DNA from: Hysterium pulicare CBS 123377
Lineage: Eukaryota > Ascomycota > Dothideomycetes > Hysteriales > Hysteriaceae
DNA length: 64,000 bases
Assembly (NCBI GenBank): GCA_000467715.1
Contig: AJFK01000597.1
Location: 124,001 to 188,000, forward strand
Direction of reading: 5' to 3'
Shown: one piece after another, positions 47,464-57,499 of the stretch
Layout of the letters: each line of letters starts with the position of its first letter
Numbering within the stretch: position 1 is the first letter of the stretch
Program-made: the position numbers and the translations under genes
The notes under the pieces: model-generated
Told to the model about the DNA's origin: nothing
The model's database searches: none
The model's input: only the letters and a program-made list of their open reading frames with translations

Positions 47464-48242
47464 AGACTCTCAGCCTTGTTTTGACTCCTTCCCTCTTTCA
47501 TTTGTTTGATTCATTCTTCAAGTCCATACTACACCTTTATTCTGCATCTGACGGCCTGGTTCCGAAGCATTTATCTTCTACATCCAGAGAGGTGTCACCA
47601 TTCTTTGCATTTAATTTGAGTTGGACTCAGCATCCAACATTGGTTTGACATGACGAGCATCCATATGGCGTTTACTGTTTTGAGCTCGTGGGCTTGCGGT
47701 ACCAAATATACCCCCTTCGCTTGGTCGTCGTTTCTTCGACTACCCCAATTATTCTTTGACTTCTTCTCGTCATGCGAAAGTCAATTCTGTACGTAATGTT
47801 TAGTGTATACCGGCATATACGCTGTAATCAATGAAGCCGGCCTCCCTCTGTCATACTCTCCATTTCTGTGCCTAACAAAGACTTCCCTGTAAAGACTCCA
47901 TATTTAAAGCTAGGATTAAGGAGAAGCCTCATGCTGTAAAGTTTTGGAAAAGTCGTGCAGGTAGAAACGTAGAGTATAGGTCGTCCAGAAGGTGACAGTA
48001 CACTAATAGCGCCTCCGAGGTGAAGGGAGGGCAAGTATTCATAGCTCGAGAGCATTGCGAACTGGTTGTAGCGATAATTATAATTTCAATAAATAAAGAG
48101 ACTGCGATTATCTTCCAATGATTCAAGTGCCAGCTGTTGGCCTCTGGGACCTATGAATTCTACCCTTTTAAGAAGAGGGTGCAAAAGGCAAGTTTAGGCG
48201 AGGAAATTTCCAGCTCCGCCGTCAGCATCTCTGCAACATTCA
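47464..48242. other. Intergenic, nothing recognised
   Basis: It contains the 3' UTR of the LIM gene and the promoter of the Sam35-like gene. No open frame with a domain was found. Confidence 0.6.
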
Positions 48243-49302
48243 ATGTACTCCATCAAGCCATGGACAATGCCCTCCGAAGACGTCGAACACGATGACAATT
48301 CTCAGAATAATCCTGCCCGTCAGCCTTCACAGAGCATCTTCACAGTTCCCGCACCTATAAAGCGCTTGTTCGACAAGTTCCCTCTCCTCACCTATCCTGC
48401 GAATGATCTCCCGTTGCGCGCTCCCCGAAATAGATTACAACATGTACTCTATGTCTTTACAACTGCGGACGGAGCTGTGCAAGGTGCACCCTCGTTCAAT
48501 CCAAGTTGTTTGAAGTGGCAGGTCAGTCATAGCGTAATGCTAGGAGTACCTTTGAAAAGACTGCGGCTGATATCAAGATTCTATAGACGTACTTGAACTT
48601 TTGCGGAGTCGACTTTCGAATAGTCCCGTCCAACAATCATGCTTCTCCGAGCGGCGCCCTCCCTTTCCTTCTCCCCTCCTCCCCAGACCATTTGAAGCCC
48701 TCGAGGCCGGTGGCCTCTGGAAAGCTACAGAAATGGAGTATAAACAATAGCAATACAGCGGCCGAAGAACCATCTGATCTTCGATATGAAGCATATCTAT
48801 CACTGCTAGACCACAGAATACGGAGAGCTTGGGTGCGTCTATTAGGCCAAAGGTCTCCACGAAATGGGTAATTGACTGACCGTGGAAATAGCTCTATACT
48901 CTTTACCTTACCCCCAACTTCATCTCCATCGCCGAACCCCTTTATATCCTTCCTATCTCGAACAACTCATTTGTGCGCCTCTCAATTGCGTCAGATTTAC
49001 GTACCGCTGCGGAGAAGGAGCTGTGTAAGTACGCTGCGGTTATCGATGCGGAGACCCTTTACAGAGAAGCCGAAGAAGCTTTCACCGCTCTCGAAACTGT
49101 ACTGGGGAACGACAAATGGTTCTTTGGAGCAGAAAGACCTGGTCTGTTTGATGCTAGCGTATTTGCCTATACACATTTGCTCCTGCATGAGAACTTGGGA
49201 AACGGCTGGGCCGAGTCACGAGTACGGAAATCAGCCTTAGAGAAGCATCAATTGGTGGCGCATCGAAACAGGATACTCTCATCCTATTTTGCCAGCGCTT
49301 AG
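48243..49302 (+). CDS. SAM35: Metaxin/Sam35-like mitochondrial outer-membrane assembly protein
   Basis: CDS join(48243..48521,48587..48832,48892..49302), 311 aa. The start could also be the Met nine codons in (MPSEDVEHD). The conserved thioredoxin/GST-N part reads FDKFPLLTYPANDLP, CLKWQTYLNFCGVDF and IVPSNNHASPSGALPFLLP. The GST-C-like helical part has HRIRRAWLYTLYL and WFFGAERPGLFDASVFAYTHLLL. This layout is that of metaxins and fungal SAM-complex subunits, which sit on the cytosolic face of the outer membrane and insert beta-barrel proteins. All introns are phase 0. Whether it is Sam35 or another metaxin cannot be settled without a tree. No classical targeting peptide is expected or seen. 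Confidence 0.72.
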
Positions 49303-49790
49303 AGCCGGATCCATGACTCTTGGGTGACTCTTGAGGCAGAAATATCGGTGTACGATACCCTTGTACTATATGGAGCGAATCTTGAATAGAGGGGAGAAAT
49401 GGATGTATCATAAAAGTAGTACTGCATATCTGGTAAGGCAACAACAAGCTTTTCATTCGATACCATGAAGCGGAAAGAGGTTCGATTCGACATTCCAATG
49501 CTGGGTGTGGCTTGACACCGTCTCTTCCCGGTACCGAAGTGCATATGTGAGTCATGGAGAATTCTGCACGACATTGATGAGACTGATGTAGGGCGTGAGG
49601 TCCGCTAATGGAAAGATATATCCGCTTTATAAGTACTTACGCAATCCTCTCTCTTATCACTCCATCTTCAGGCTCGTTCTCTTCCTTCGAAACTATCTGC
49701 CCCACTTTGCCTCAGGCAGAAACTCTTTTGTTTCTTATTCGTTGCCGAATTGTGTTGACTGACATCTTTCAAAAGAGTCTCAATATCAAC
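49303..49790. other. Promoter and leader of the methyltransferase gene
   Basis: 488 bp. A TTTATAAG block at 49626-49633 followed by pyrimidine-rich DNA looks like a core promoter. An in-frame ATG at 49608 lies upstream of that block, which argues that it is not the start. Confidence 0.5.
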
Positions 49791-50855
49791 ATGACACAAC
49801 CGACATCTGTAAACATGACGTTTGACACTTCTCTAATCGACCTCTCTCCAGACAATTCCCAACATCACAATGCTTACCCATCAACACTTCATGGATCATT
49901 CTCAACTACAGAATCAGAGCCATCCGACAATGGCCAACCACAAGCTACCCGAGCCTCAGCAATCCAAACGCCAACTCTCCAAAGTGCAAGTCCAAACCCG
50001 GAGAAAACTCCCAAGGCAGCTCAGCTGAATGCCTTCTCGTCGCCACCGAAATCTTCAACACCAGTCCAGCATCTTCCCACTCAAGACACATACAATGAAT
50101 GGGCCTCCGTCTACGACTCAGATGGCAACATCCTCCAATCCATCGATGATGTCGAACTCTCCAGTTTGCTTCCAGACTTCCTATTTCTCTCTCTATCTTC
50201 CACCCACTCCGAAGCCAATCCGAACCCCTTCAACATCCTGGATCTAGGCTGCGGAACAGGCCGAAACACCGCCAAACTCGTAGCCTACAACTGGCCACCC
50301 AATCCCAAAGTCTCAATCACAGGCCTCGACTTCTCGGCAAAAATGTTAGCCATCGCGTCAGAAAAGCTACGTAGCAATCCCAAACTCCAAAGCCAAGACT
50401 CAGACATCAGACTCTCTCTCCACGAGACAGACTGCTTCCCCACAGCCTCAAACCCCTCCACCGCGCCCTTCCCCGCCATCTCAGATCTCTCCCAGCAGCA
50501 CGCCATCATCTCAACTCTAGTCCTCGAACACATTCCCCTTCAACCATATTTCGCAACTCTATCCTCCCTCCTCCTGCCCAAGGGCTACGCGCTCGTGACG
50601 AACATGCACCCTGAGATGGGAAATATATCACAAGCTGGGTTTGTGAGAGCGGATGGGCAGAAGATTAGGGGAAGTAGTTTTGCGCATGGGATTGAAGAGA
50701 CGGTTGAGGCCGCTAAGGAGGCTGGGTTTGAGGTTTTGAAAGTTGCGGAGAGGGGGATTAGGGAGGAGGATGTGGAGGGTGGGAGGGTGAGTGAGAGGGG
50801 GTGGAAGTGGGTTGGAGTGAATGTGTGGTATGGATTGTTGCTTAAGAAGGCATGA
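49791..50855 (+). CDS. SAM-dependent methyltransferase (class I, UbiE/Methyltransf_25 type)
   Basis: 354 aa, intronless, from the ATG at 49791. An ATG 183 bases upstream would add 61 residues but precedes the apparent TATA block. The N-terminal 110 residues are Ser/Pro/Thr-rich and disordered. The domain starts near QDTYNEWASVYDSDGNILQS. Motif I is NILDLGCGTGRNTAKL (about residue 148), motif II is VSITGLDFSAKMLAIA, and a later strand reads HAIISTLVLEHIP. The substrate is unknown; the YNEWASVYD lead-in is typical of small-molecule methyltransferases of this fold. The coding strand changes abruptly from C-rich to G-rich near 50595, so codon use in the last quarter is unlike that of the first part. 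Confidence 0.82.
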   Translation: MTQPTSVNMTFDTSLIDLSPDNSQHHNAYPSTLHGSFSTTESEPSDNGQPQATRASAIQTPTLQSASPNPEKTPKAAQLNAFSSPPKSSTPVQHLPTQDTYNEWASVYDSDGNILQSIDDVELSSLLPDFLFLSLSSTHSEANPNPFNILDLGCGTGRNTAKLVAYNWPPNPKVSITGLDFSAKMLAIASEKLRSNPKLQSQDSDIRLSLHETDCFPTASNPSTAPFPAISDLSQQHAIISTLVLEHIPLQPYFATLSSLLLPKGYALVTNMHPEMGNISQAGFVRADGQKIRGSSFAHGIEETVEAAKEAGFEVLKVAERGIREEDVEGGRVSERGWKWVGVNVWYGLLLKKA

Positions 50856-51326
50856 GATGGGAATTGGGGATCATGAATTTTGTGAATTGGAGGGACATTT
50901 GTGAAGCTGGGTTTTTGATGGTTTTCTGGTATAGTCTTTCTATTTGGTAGCCTTTTTATAATATTGGTATTGAATCTTTAAGATTTGCAATGCTTGATCA
51001 CGTGTAGACTAATAGCCTTTTGAGTCACAGTCTAGCATCCATTCCTATTAAGCCCTGAGAGATAAATCTGGACTCGAGTGCCCATAACTCTACAACATAC
51101 CTGCGATCCAGAAATACGTGACGAATTGATCACGCTCCCTCAGTTTAAACCCAACCTTTAAGAAATAGCCATCCAGCCTTATCAAAAGAAGACTTCGTAT
51201 CTAAAGCTAGCCCTGGCCCAAAATCTCAATTCTTACACAAAGTAAAAATTCTCTCTATTTCTCTTAGAATAGCTATTAAAAAACAAATCTGACATACCAT
51301 TCCCAGCAAAAACAACACAAGCCAAA
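50856..51326. other. Intergenic; 3' flank and GNAT promoter
   Basis: 471 bp, AT-richer than its surroundings, with A-rich stretches before the start at 51327. No gene seen. Confidence 0.6.
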
Positions 51327-51794
51327 ATGTCAAACACAAATGCTAAAGAACCCCTTCCGCCAATAACCTACGCCCTCGACCCAACTCTAACGGTCGAAGA
51401 ATACATCTTCATCCTACAAACCTCAACTCTGTCTGCCCGCCGTCCAACAGATCCCAATCGCCTCTCCACCATGCTCTCTAATTCAAACTTAATCATCACA
51501 GCACGGCTTTCGTCGCAAGATAGCGAAGGCACTGGCTCCACCATTGTCGGTCTCGCTCGGTGCTGGTCCGATGGCTTCACGTGCTATGTTGCGGATTTGG
51601 CGGTTAGTAAGGAGGTGCAGGGAAGAGGGATTGGGAAGGAGTTGATGAAGAGGGTTAGAGAGGTGGTGGGAGGGAATGCTACTATTTTGTTGCTTAGTGC
51701 GCCGGGGAAGGAGGGGTGGTATGCGGGGATTGGGATGAGGAGGGTTGGGGAGGGGGGAAATGCGTTTGTTTTTGATAGGGAGAGGAGGGATTGA
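51327..51794 (+). CDS. GNAT-family N-acetyltransferase
   Basis: 155 aa, intronless. The acetyl-CoA-binding motif A is clear: YVADLAVSKEVQGRGIGKEL with the Q-G-R-G-I-G loop near residue 97. It is followed by MKRVREVVG, the beta strand ATILLLSAPGKEGWYAGIG (motif B region) and the usual GMRRVG turn. The size fits a stand-alone small acetyltransferase. The substrate is unknown. As in the methyltransferase upstream, the coding strand turns from C-rich to very G-rich near 51598, and this runs on about 50 bases past the stop. Its 3' end faces QCR8, 172 bp away. Confidence 0.85.
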   Translation: MSNTNAKEPLPPITYALDPTLTVEEYIFILQTSTLSARRPTDPNRLSTMLSNSNLIITARLSSQDSEGTGSTIVGLARCWSDGFTCYVADLAVSKEVQGRGIGKELMKRVREVVGGNATILLLSAPGKEGWYAGIGMRRVGEGGNAFVFDRERRD

Positions 51795-51966
51795 GGTGGG
51801 TTTAGGGAGAAGGAAGGAAGGATAGGAAGGGGGGTGGAGTCGAGATTGTTAGCATGGGATTCATTTGACGGGATAAACGGAGAAAGTTGTCAATTGATAC
51901 ACAACGAAATCTATTGGCATTCGACATGTTAATGTACACTCCCATCATCATCCTCTAACCACACGT

Positions 51967-52541
51967 TCATTCCGCCTCCTCCGCGTATTCCGCTCGGCCT
52001 GGCTTCGAGTTGAGGTACTCGTTCCTGTACATACAAACATTAGTAAACTCCTCAGATTTTTCCCTTACTCATTATGCTCATCTTACCTCTCGATAGCCCA
52101 CTGCATAGCCGAATAGGCGAGTATGAGCGGCGGTGCCCAGTACAGAATCTGGTTGCGTGTTCGGCGAAAGGTGTTGAAGACAGCAGCGTTCAATGTCCCG
52201 GCGAGCGGTCGCTGACGGTTCGCAGAGAGTGCATATTGCACAGCGCCTTTCTGGGGTGGGGAGCCTGGATCAATCGCGTGAGTTGTGGTCTCTGAGTTGG
52301 AAGAGTACTTCGGTTGAATCATTCGGAGCTCGAGAATTCGGAGGCATTGGGAGGAGAGGATGTACCTAGGCTACCCCACCAGCCCATCCATCTATTGGAA
52401 GACGTAAGTTAGCATTGCAGATGAAGCGCAATGGAATGAGACATGTTGATGGTGTCGTGGAAGTTCATCTCCGGTGCTTGGGAAGCGGTTGCTTCTGGGG
52501 TACACTCACTGGCCAGGAAGCTTTTCACCACCGCCACCCAT
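51967..52541 (-). CDS. QCR8: Cytochrome bc1 complex subunit 8 (QCR8)
   Basis: CDS complement(join(51967..52024,52087..52264,52366..52391,52510..52541)), 97 aa, four exons. The first two coding exons are only 32 and 26 nt, so the gene is easily missed. Spliced, the start reads MGGGGEKLPGQWMGWWGSLG and continues SPPQKGAVQYALSANRQRPL, FNTFRRTRNQILYWAPPLI (the single membrane span) and ends RNEYLNSKPGRAEYAEEAE. This matches fungal QCR8, a small subunit of respiratory complex III in the inner mitochondrial membrane that contacts cytochrome b. It is divergent from prohibitin, with 263 bp between starts. Confidence 0.95.
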
Positions 52542-52804
52542 GTTGTCGGTATTCTTTCGATACGTGGGTGGAGAATTGAATGTATTGCGAAGGTGTCAGA
52601 GGCGTTGTGTTGCTCGGTGAATGTCAAAGATTATGATGTCGAAGAAGCTCGAAGATGGAACTCCCGACACGTGATCTCCAGCTTAACCGAATATGGACAT
52701 GATGCTTCGACATTTTGCAAGAGCTCCCATCTTCAGCAACGAAACGTCAACGCTCACCCACTCTATCCCAACCCTCCTAATCCCCCGCCTAATACCTCGT
52801 CAAA
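52542..52804. promoter_or_regulatory. Shared bidirectional promoter QCR8 (-) / PHB1 (+)
   Basis: 263 bp between divergent start codons of two mitochondrial inner-membrane proteins. Co-regulation is plausible. No known binding site was identified with confidence. Confidence 0.6.
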
Positions 52805-53745
52805 ATGGCGAACGCTCTCCAATCCGTCTACAAATGGGCCATCCCCCTCGCTTTCGGCTACAGCTTCGCCCAAGCTTCCATATACGATGTGAAAGGCGGC
52901 ACTCGCGCTGTCATCTTCGACAGACTTTCGGGAGTCAAGGAAACGGTTATCAATGAGGGAACACATTTCCTGGTACCGTGGCTGCAAAAGAGCATCATCT
53001 TTGATGTGAGGACGAAACCGAGGAACATCTCTACTACCACTGGAAGCAAGGATTTGCAGATGGTGAGCTTGACACTTAGGGTGTTGCATAGGCCGGAGGT
53101 GAAGATGTTGCCGAAGATCTATCAGGTATGAACAAGTCCGTTCCGTCCACATGCGAGACGTTCTGCTCTGGAGACGGCCAAACTGCGCCAGTTGAGCATC
53201 AACTAAATTTATGTCCAAAGAACCTTGGTCTCGACTACGACGAGCGTGTGCTCCCCTCAATTGGCAACGAAGTTCTCAAAGCCATCGTCGCCCAATTCGA
53301 TGCCGCCGAACTCATTACCCAGCGTGAAGCCGTCAGCAACCGCATCCGAACCGACCTTCTCAAGCGCGCCCAAGAATTCAACATCGCCCTCGAAGACGTC
53401 TCGATAACGCACATGACCTTCGGTAAGGAGTTTACCAAGGCGGTTGAGGAGAAGCAGATCGCCCAGCAGGAAGCTGAGCGCGCAAGATTCATCGTGGAAA
53501 AGGCAGAGCAGGAGAGACAAGCAAACGTTATTCGGGCAGAGGGTGAAGCCGAGGCTGCAGACACAATTTCCAAGGCTGTGGCCAAGAGTGGTGATGGCTT
53601 GATCATGATCCGAAGAATTGAGACTCAGAAGGATATTGCACAGATGTTGGCGGGTAATCCTAACGTTTCATACCTACCGGGTGGAGGAGGAGCAGGTGGT
53701 GAGGGGAAGAATGGGGGAAGCTTTCTGTTGGGACTGAGGTCGTAA
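52805..53745 (+). CDS. PHB1: Prohibitin 1
   Basis: CDS join(52805..53125,53221..53745), 281 aa, the normal length. The single 95-bp intron is phase 0 and splicing gives [20 protein letters not shown]. The N-terminal hydrophobic anchor is [20 protein letters not shown]. The PHB domain has [53 protein letters not shown] and [14 protein letters not shown] coiled coil ([20 protein letters not shown]) follows and the tail is Gly-rich. With prohibitin 2 it builds the ring complex in the inner mitochondrial membrane that steadies newly made respiratory subunits and controls the m-AAA protease. Its neighbour QCR8 is one of the respiratory subunits. Confidence 0.97.
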
Positions 53746-54220
53746 TGGAGAGACACAAAAATGCATGAGTTGTGAGTTTCCGGCGTATTGTATAATTAGC
53801 TCCTGTCTGCTATACATCTTCTCTGTAGCCTAGGGAATCTTAGTCTCCTCTTCTCTGTGCGCCATCATTTATCAACTCATACTGTTGTTCACCCTGCTAG
53901 TCCTGCTATCATCAATATCTCCGCGAGGACATCCACCTGTTATGTTTTATGCCCGATGTCCTTTCAGGTCGCACTTACTTACTGGATCAAATAAACAACC
54001 TTCCTCTCTATGTGTTCTTGGACTCTCATGAATCCACTTTTTCTCAAAAAAGAAACAGCAGATCTCTGCACCTATGTCAACCTCCCTTCTATCTACATAT
54101 CGCCGCTCATGACGAACCCTCCTAATCAACAACTTCTCCACACCTAAATATGTCACACACAACGCCGATCGTCCCCGCATCACCTAACGTCACCTCTACG
54201 AAATATCACCAGCTACAAAA
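53746..54220. other. Intergenic, nothing recognised
   Basis: 475 bp, pyrimidine-rich toward its right end. 3' UTR of PHB1 and promoter of the GFA gene. Confidence 0.6.
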
Positions 54221-55047
54221 ATGTTCTCGCAAGACTCTCCCGCACGCCTCTCACCCTTCCCATCAACCCCCTCTCCACCCATCAACAACGCCACTACAAA
54301 CCTAACCGACCAACCCCTCACATTCTTCAACTTCACCTCCAGCCCAATAACATCCCTCCCACCACCCTCCCCACCTCAAAAAATGCACCTGACAGGCCGC
54401 TGCACCTGCGACAACCTGCAATACACGCTCACTCTAGACTCAGCGGACGACGCCAGAACGAGTCTATGCCACTGTTGGAGCTGCAAACGGGCGTTTGGAG
54501 GCAACTACGGTCTAACAGCCAAAATCCCCGTCTCGGCATTCAAGTACGACAAGAGGAGTGCGAAGCCGACGGAACATAAGGCGGCGAACGGGGTTTGTAG
54601 GGAGTTCTGTGGGATTTGTGGGAGTTTTATTTTGGAGTATGGTGTACGTCCTGTGATCCTGCTAATCCTCTATTTTGCGTTTATGTCCACTTCTTTTGGT
54701 TTTGGTGGAGGGGGGAATGAGATGGGATGGGATAGGGGGAATGGAGAGCTGATCTGTGAAATAGGAAGCTGCCAAGCCTTATTTCAGATATATAGTCGTC
54801 GGCAGCCTGGATGATCCGGATGCGCTTCCGCCGAAGGGAGAGTTTTTTTGCAAGTATAGGGCGAAGTGGATGCCTGAGATACCGGGTAAGGCCCAGTTTT
54901 CTAGGCTTTGATATTGCATCTCCTTTTCCCTTGGCTTGGTGGTCTTATTCTTTGCTTTTGGTGGTGCCGTGAGTCGATTGCGTTTGTGGGGGAGAGAAGG
55001 GCTAATGTGATATAGGTATCTTTCACAAGAATAAGATTAAGGAGTAA
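54221..55047 (+). CDS. GFA/CENP-V-type zinc protein
   Basis: CDS join(54221..54643,54765..54885,55016..55047), 191 aa. The zinc-binding pattern of the glutathione-dependent formaldehyde-activating (GFA) fold is present: GRCTCDNLQY, CHCWSCKRAFGGNYG and EFCGICGSFILEYG, with the last part spliced to EAAKPYFRYIVVGSLDDP and ending IPGIFHKNKIKE. The family binds zinc through these Cys; most fungal members have no proven reaction, and formaldehyde chemistry should not be assumed. A Met 54 codons in (MHLTGRC) gives the usual family size of about 138 aa, so the Ser/Pro/Thr-rich N-terminal extension may not be translated. The coding strand turns from C-rich to G-rich near 54550, and introns and 3' flank share the G-rich bias. 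Confidence 0.82.
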
Positions 55048-57499
55048 GGGAGAAGGGGGGTGCGGAGTTTGGGAGAATTTGCTGGGTTGGAGTGAGCGGT
55101 GGAAGGCGGTATAATGAGCTTTTTGCCAGTGGCAAGAGGGGTGATGGAGTCACTGGGCTCGAGGGCTATGATTCCCTCCTCTTCAGACCTAAGAGTCGGT
55201 GGAGCAGAAAGACGGGTATCTCACCGACTAGGCGATCCCTTGAACATTCTCTAGTTTCTACTCTTTTGGCATTCCTCTCACGAGCTGCTGTTCCCATGGA
55301 TCGTTAGAGTTTCAAGCAATGGTTCCCTTCTTGAATCACGAGTGCGTCCAGGAAGGCCATGGAAGTCTTTGCTTCAAGCGTCTAGCAAGACGCGTCACCA
55401 ATCCCATAGGTAATATAGATAACTGGCGGAAGAAGATGGGCGAGGAAGTGGGCACGCGAATATGAGCGGTGACGAGATGCTGGTAGGTTAAGAAACGGAG
55501 CGGCTTGAGGACACTGGGAATGCATTGCGCTATCACGTTTTCTTCCCATAGATGCCACATCTCTCACCTTTCTCAGCCCTTCAGGCCAATCCCATTTCTA
55601 GACCTCGAATTCAGACATACAGTAAGACATACAGTAACGCAGCCCCTAATCTTCCAGCATGTAACCTCCTCTGATTCTTTTCTCTGGGTCCCATTTTTTT
55701 AGATCTCCAAACTTATACTATGCAAAAGTGTAAGCTTGGCCGCTCGCTTTTGAGTTCAGGGGTTTTCTAGAAGGTTACCACTTCTATTAAAAGTATCCTA
55801 CTAACGCTAACTCTTTCGCCATGACCTTGGCATCTGTGGCCGAGTTCAGCCCGTCCAGCATACAGCATATACCCCCTTTCTTCAATTGTCCCAAATCTTC
55901 TCCTCATCCTTCTCCCCACCCATACCGAACTCGATTGCGACCTTTCAGACTTCTCGCTCAATGAGTTTGACTGATATCAGAATCTTCGAATGACAGCAAC
56001 AGTGCCGGATACGCTTTCTGAAGAACCTAGGAGCGTAGCTTCGATGTGTATTGGACGCGTATATCGAATATTTTAGGAGTCCCATCTGATGAATATAGGG
56101 CGTAACCGACGCTTCTACTCCCATGCCAATGCCGGAGACGAAGCGACTACCGAGCAGTTCTTTCCAGATTGTTGTATAAGCGGAGCCAAAGTAGTCAGCG
56201 AGACTAAACTAATTAATGCGGCAGTGAAGAGGGCTCCGCGCCTACCAGCAGCACTGGAGGAAAACTTCGAGATTACTCTCCGCCACGATGCCGCCCAACC
56301 CAAGGACAAGAATGATCCATTCTGCGCATGCAGCGATCCAACTCGCTGCAATGATGTGTACGATCAGGCTTGTAGTTGTTGCATTTCTCGCACCTGGCTG
56401 GATTGCTGTTCGGGTCGCAGATGAAGGCGTCTAGGCCGTCCTAGTCCTTTGTATTGCTGAAGACGTTTTCAGCCCCTTTTCCGAGAAGAATATAACCAGG
56501 TTCCATTCAAATGACTTAGAAGACGCGAAGGTATGGCAAAGATATCAATGGGAGGGTGAGGGTAGAGGTGAAGCACGGTGATTACTAGCAATGCATTCAT
56601 TCTGAGGAGTAGACAGCCAGAAACCGATTGCGGCAGCGGAGAAATGGGTTGTGGAATTCACTCCACTGAAGATCCACGTGGCTTGCTTGTGTATTATCGG
56701 GTTGGCTAGATCTATTGGATGCTTATTAATCCTGTGTTTTGTTCAGACTTACTCCACACAAAGTACCCAAGGCGGTCCAGATTTGCCATAGCAAGCCTGA
56801 CCTCGTATATGTGACGGCGCGACTTCTGCTACGTAAAAAGGAACCATAGCATGAACAAGGAAATCAAATAAGCGAGATCAGCTGAAATTGAGGTAGGCCC
56901 TTTCTAACTCACTGTTCAATATAAGAAAACCGCTTCATGTGCGGCATTTCATCAAAAAACGCATTAATTTCTTTCTGCGATCTTTCTATCAAGGAAGCGG
57001 AATTGCGGAAATCTGAACAGCCGTTTAAGCGCTGACAGGACATGACTCCAGACAAACAATGGCTAAAGCGACAGGATATGGTATACGAGAGAGAACAATT
57101 CCTACCAATGTTTGCTCACGTCTGTGGACGCGACCTCCTGACAAATTCTATTCTGTGATTCGATCTAAAACTTTATATGATTCATCGTCCCAACCGTTAA
57201 ATGCCTCTGAGACCTTATGTTTGTGTTCTTCTCTTAGAATTGATCATCAATCGCTCGACCGATCTCGACGGGCGACTAAGCTCAACGGAAGCGTCCTGGG
57301 GCCTTGTAGGATACGTTGAAAGTCTCCCAGGGCGCTGCCATTGTCATTGCCTTTCCGTTGGCAAGTGTCAATGTCGAAGAAGTGGCTTTGTTCAGGCGGA
57401 GCCGACTCCACTACGACTTCCGAAGTGTGTTGTGTGTTGTCGGTCGAGAGCTAGAACTCAGGTAAAAGGGGTTTGCTGGTGGAAGGTCGATTCGATGTT
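55048..57499. other. Gene-poor stretch with one doubtful Cys-rich frame
   Basis: About 2.4 kb. A frame at 56089-56424 (+, 111 aa) ends in a Cys-rich segment ([20 protein letters not shown]). It has no signal peptide, and the opposite strand is open over the same DNA, so I do not call it a gene. Other frames show nothing. The right end is the 3' flank of the deaminase gene. Confidence 0.45.
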
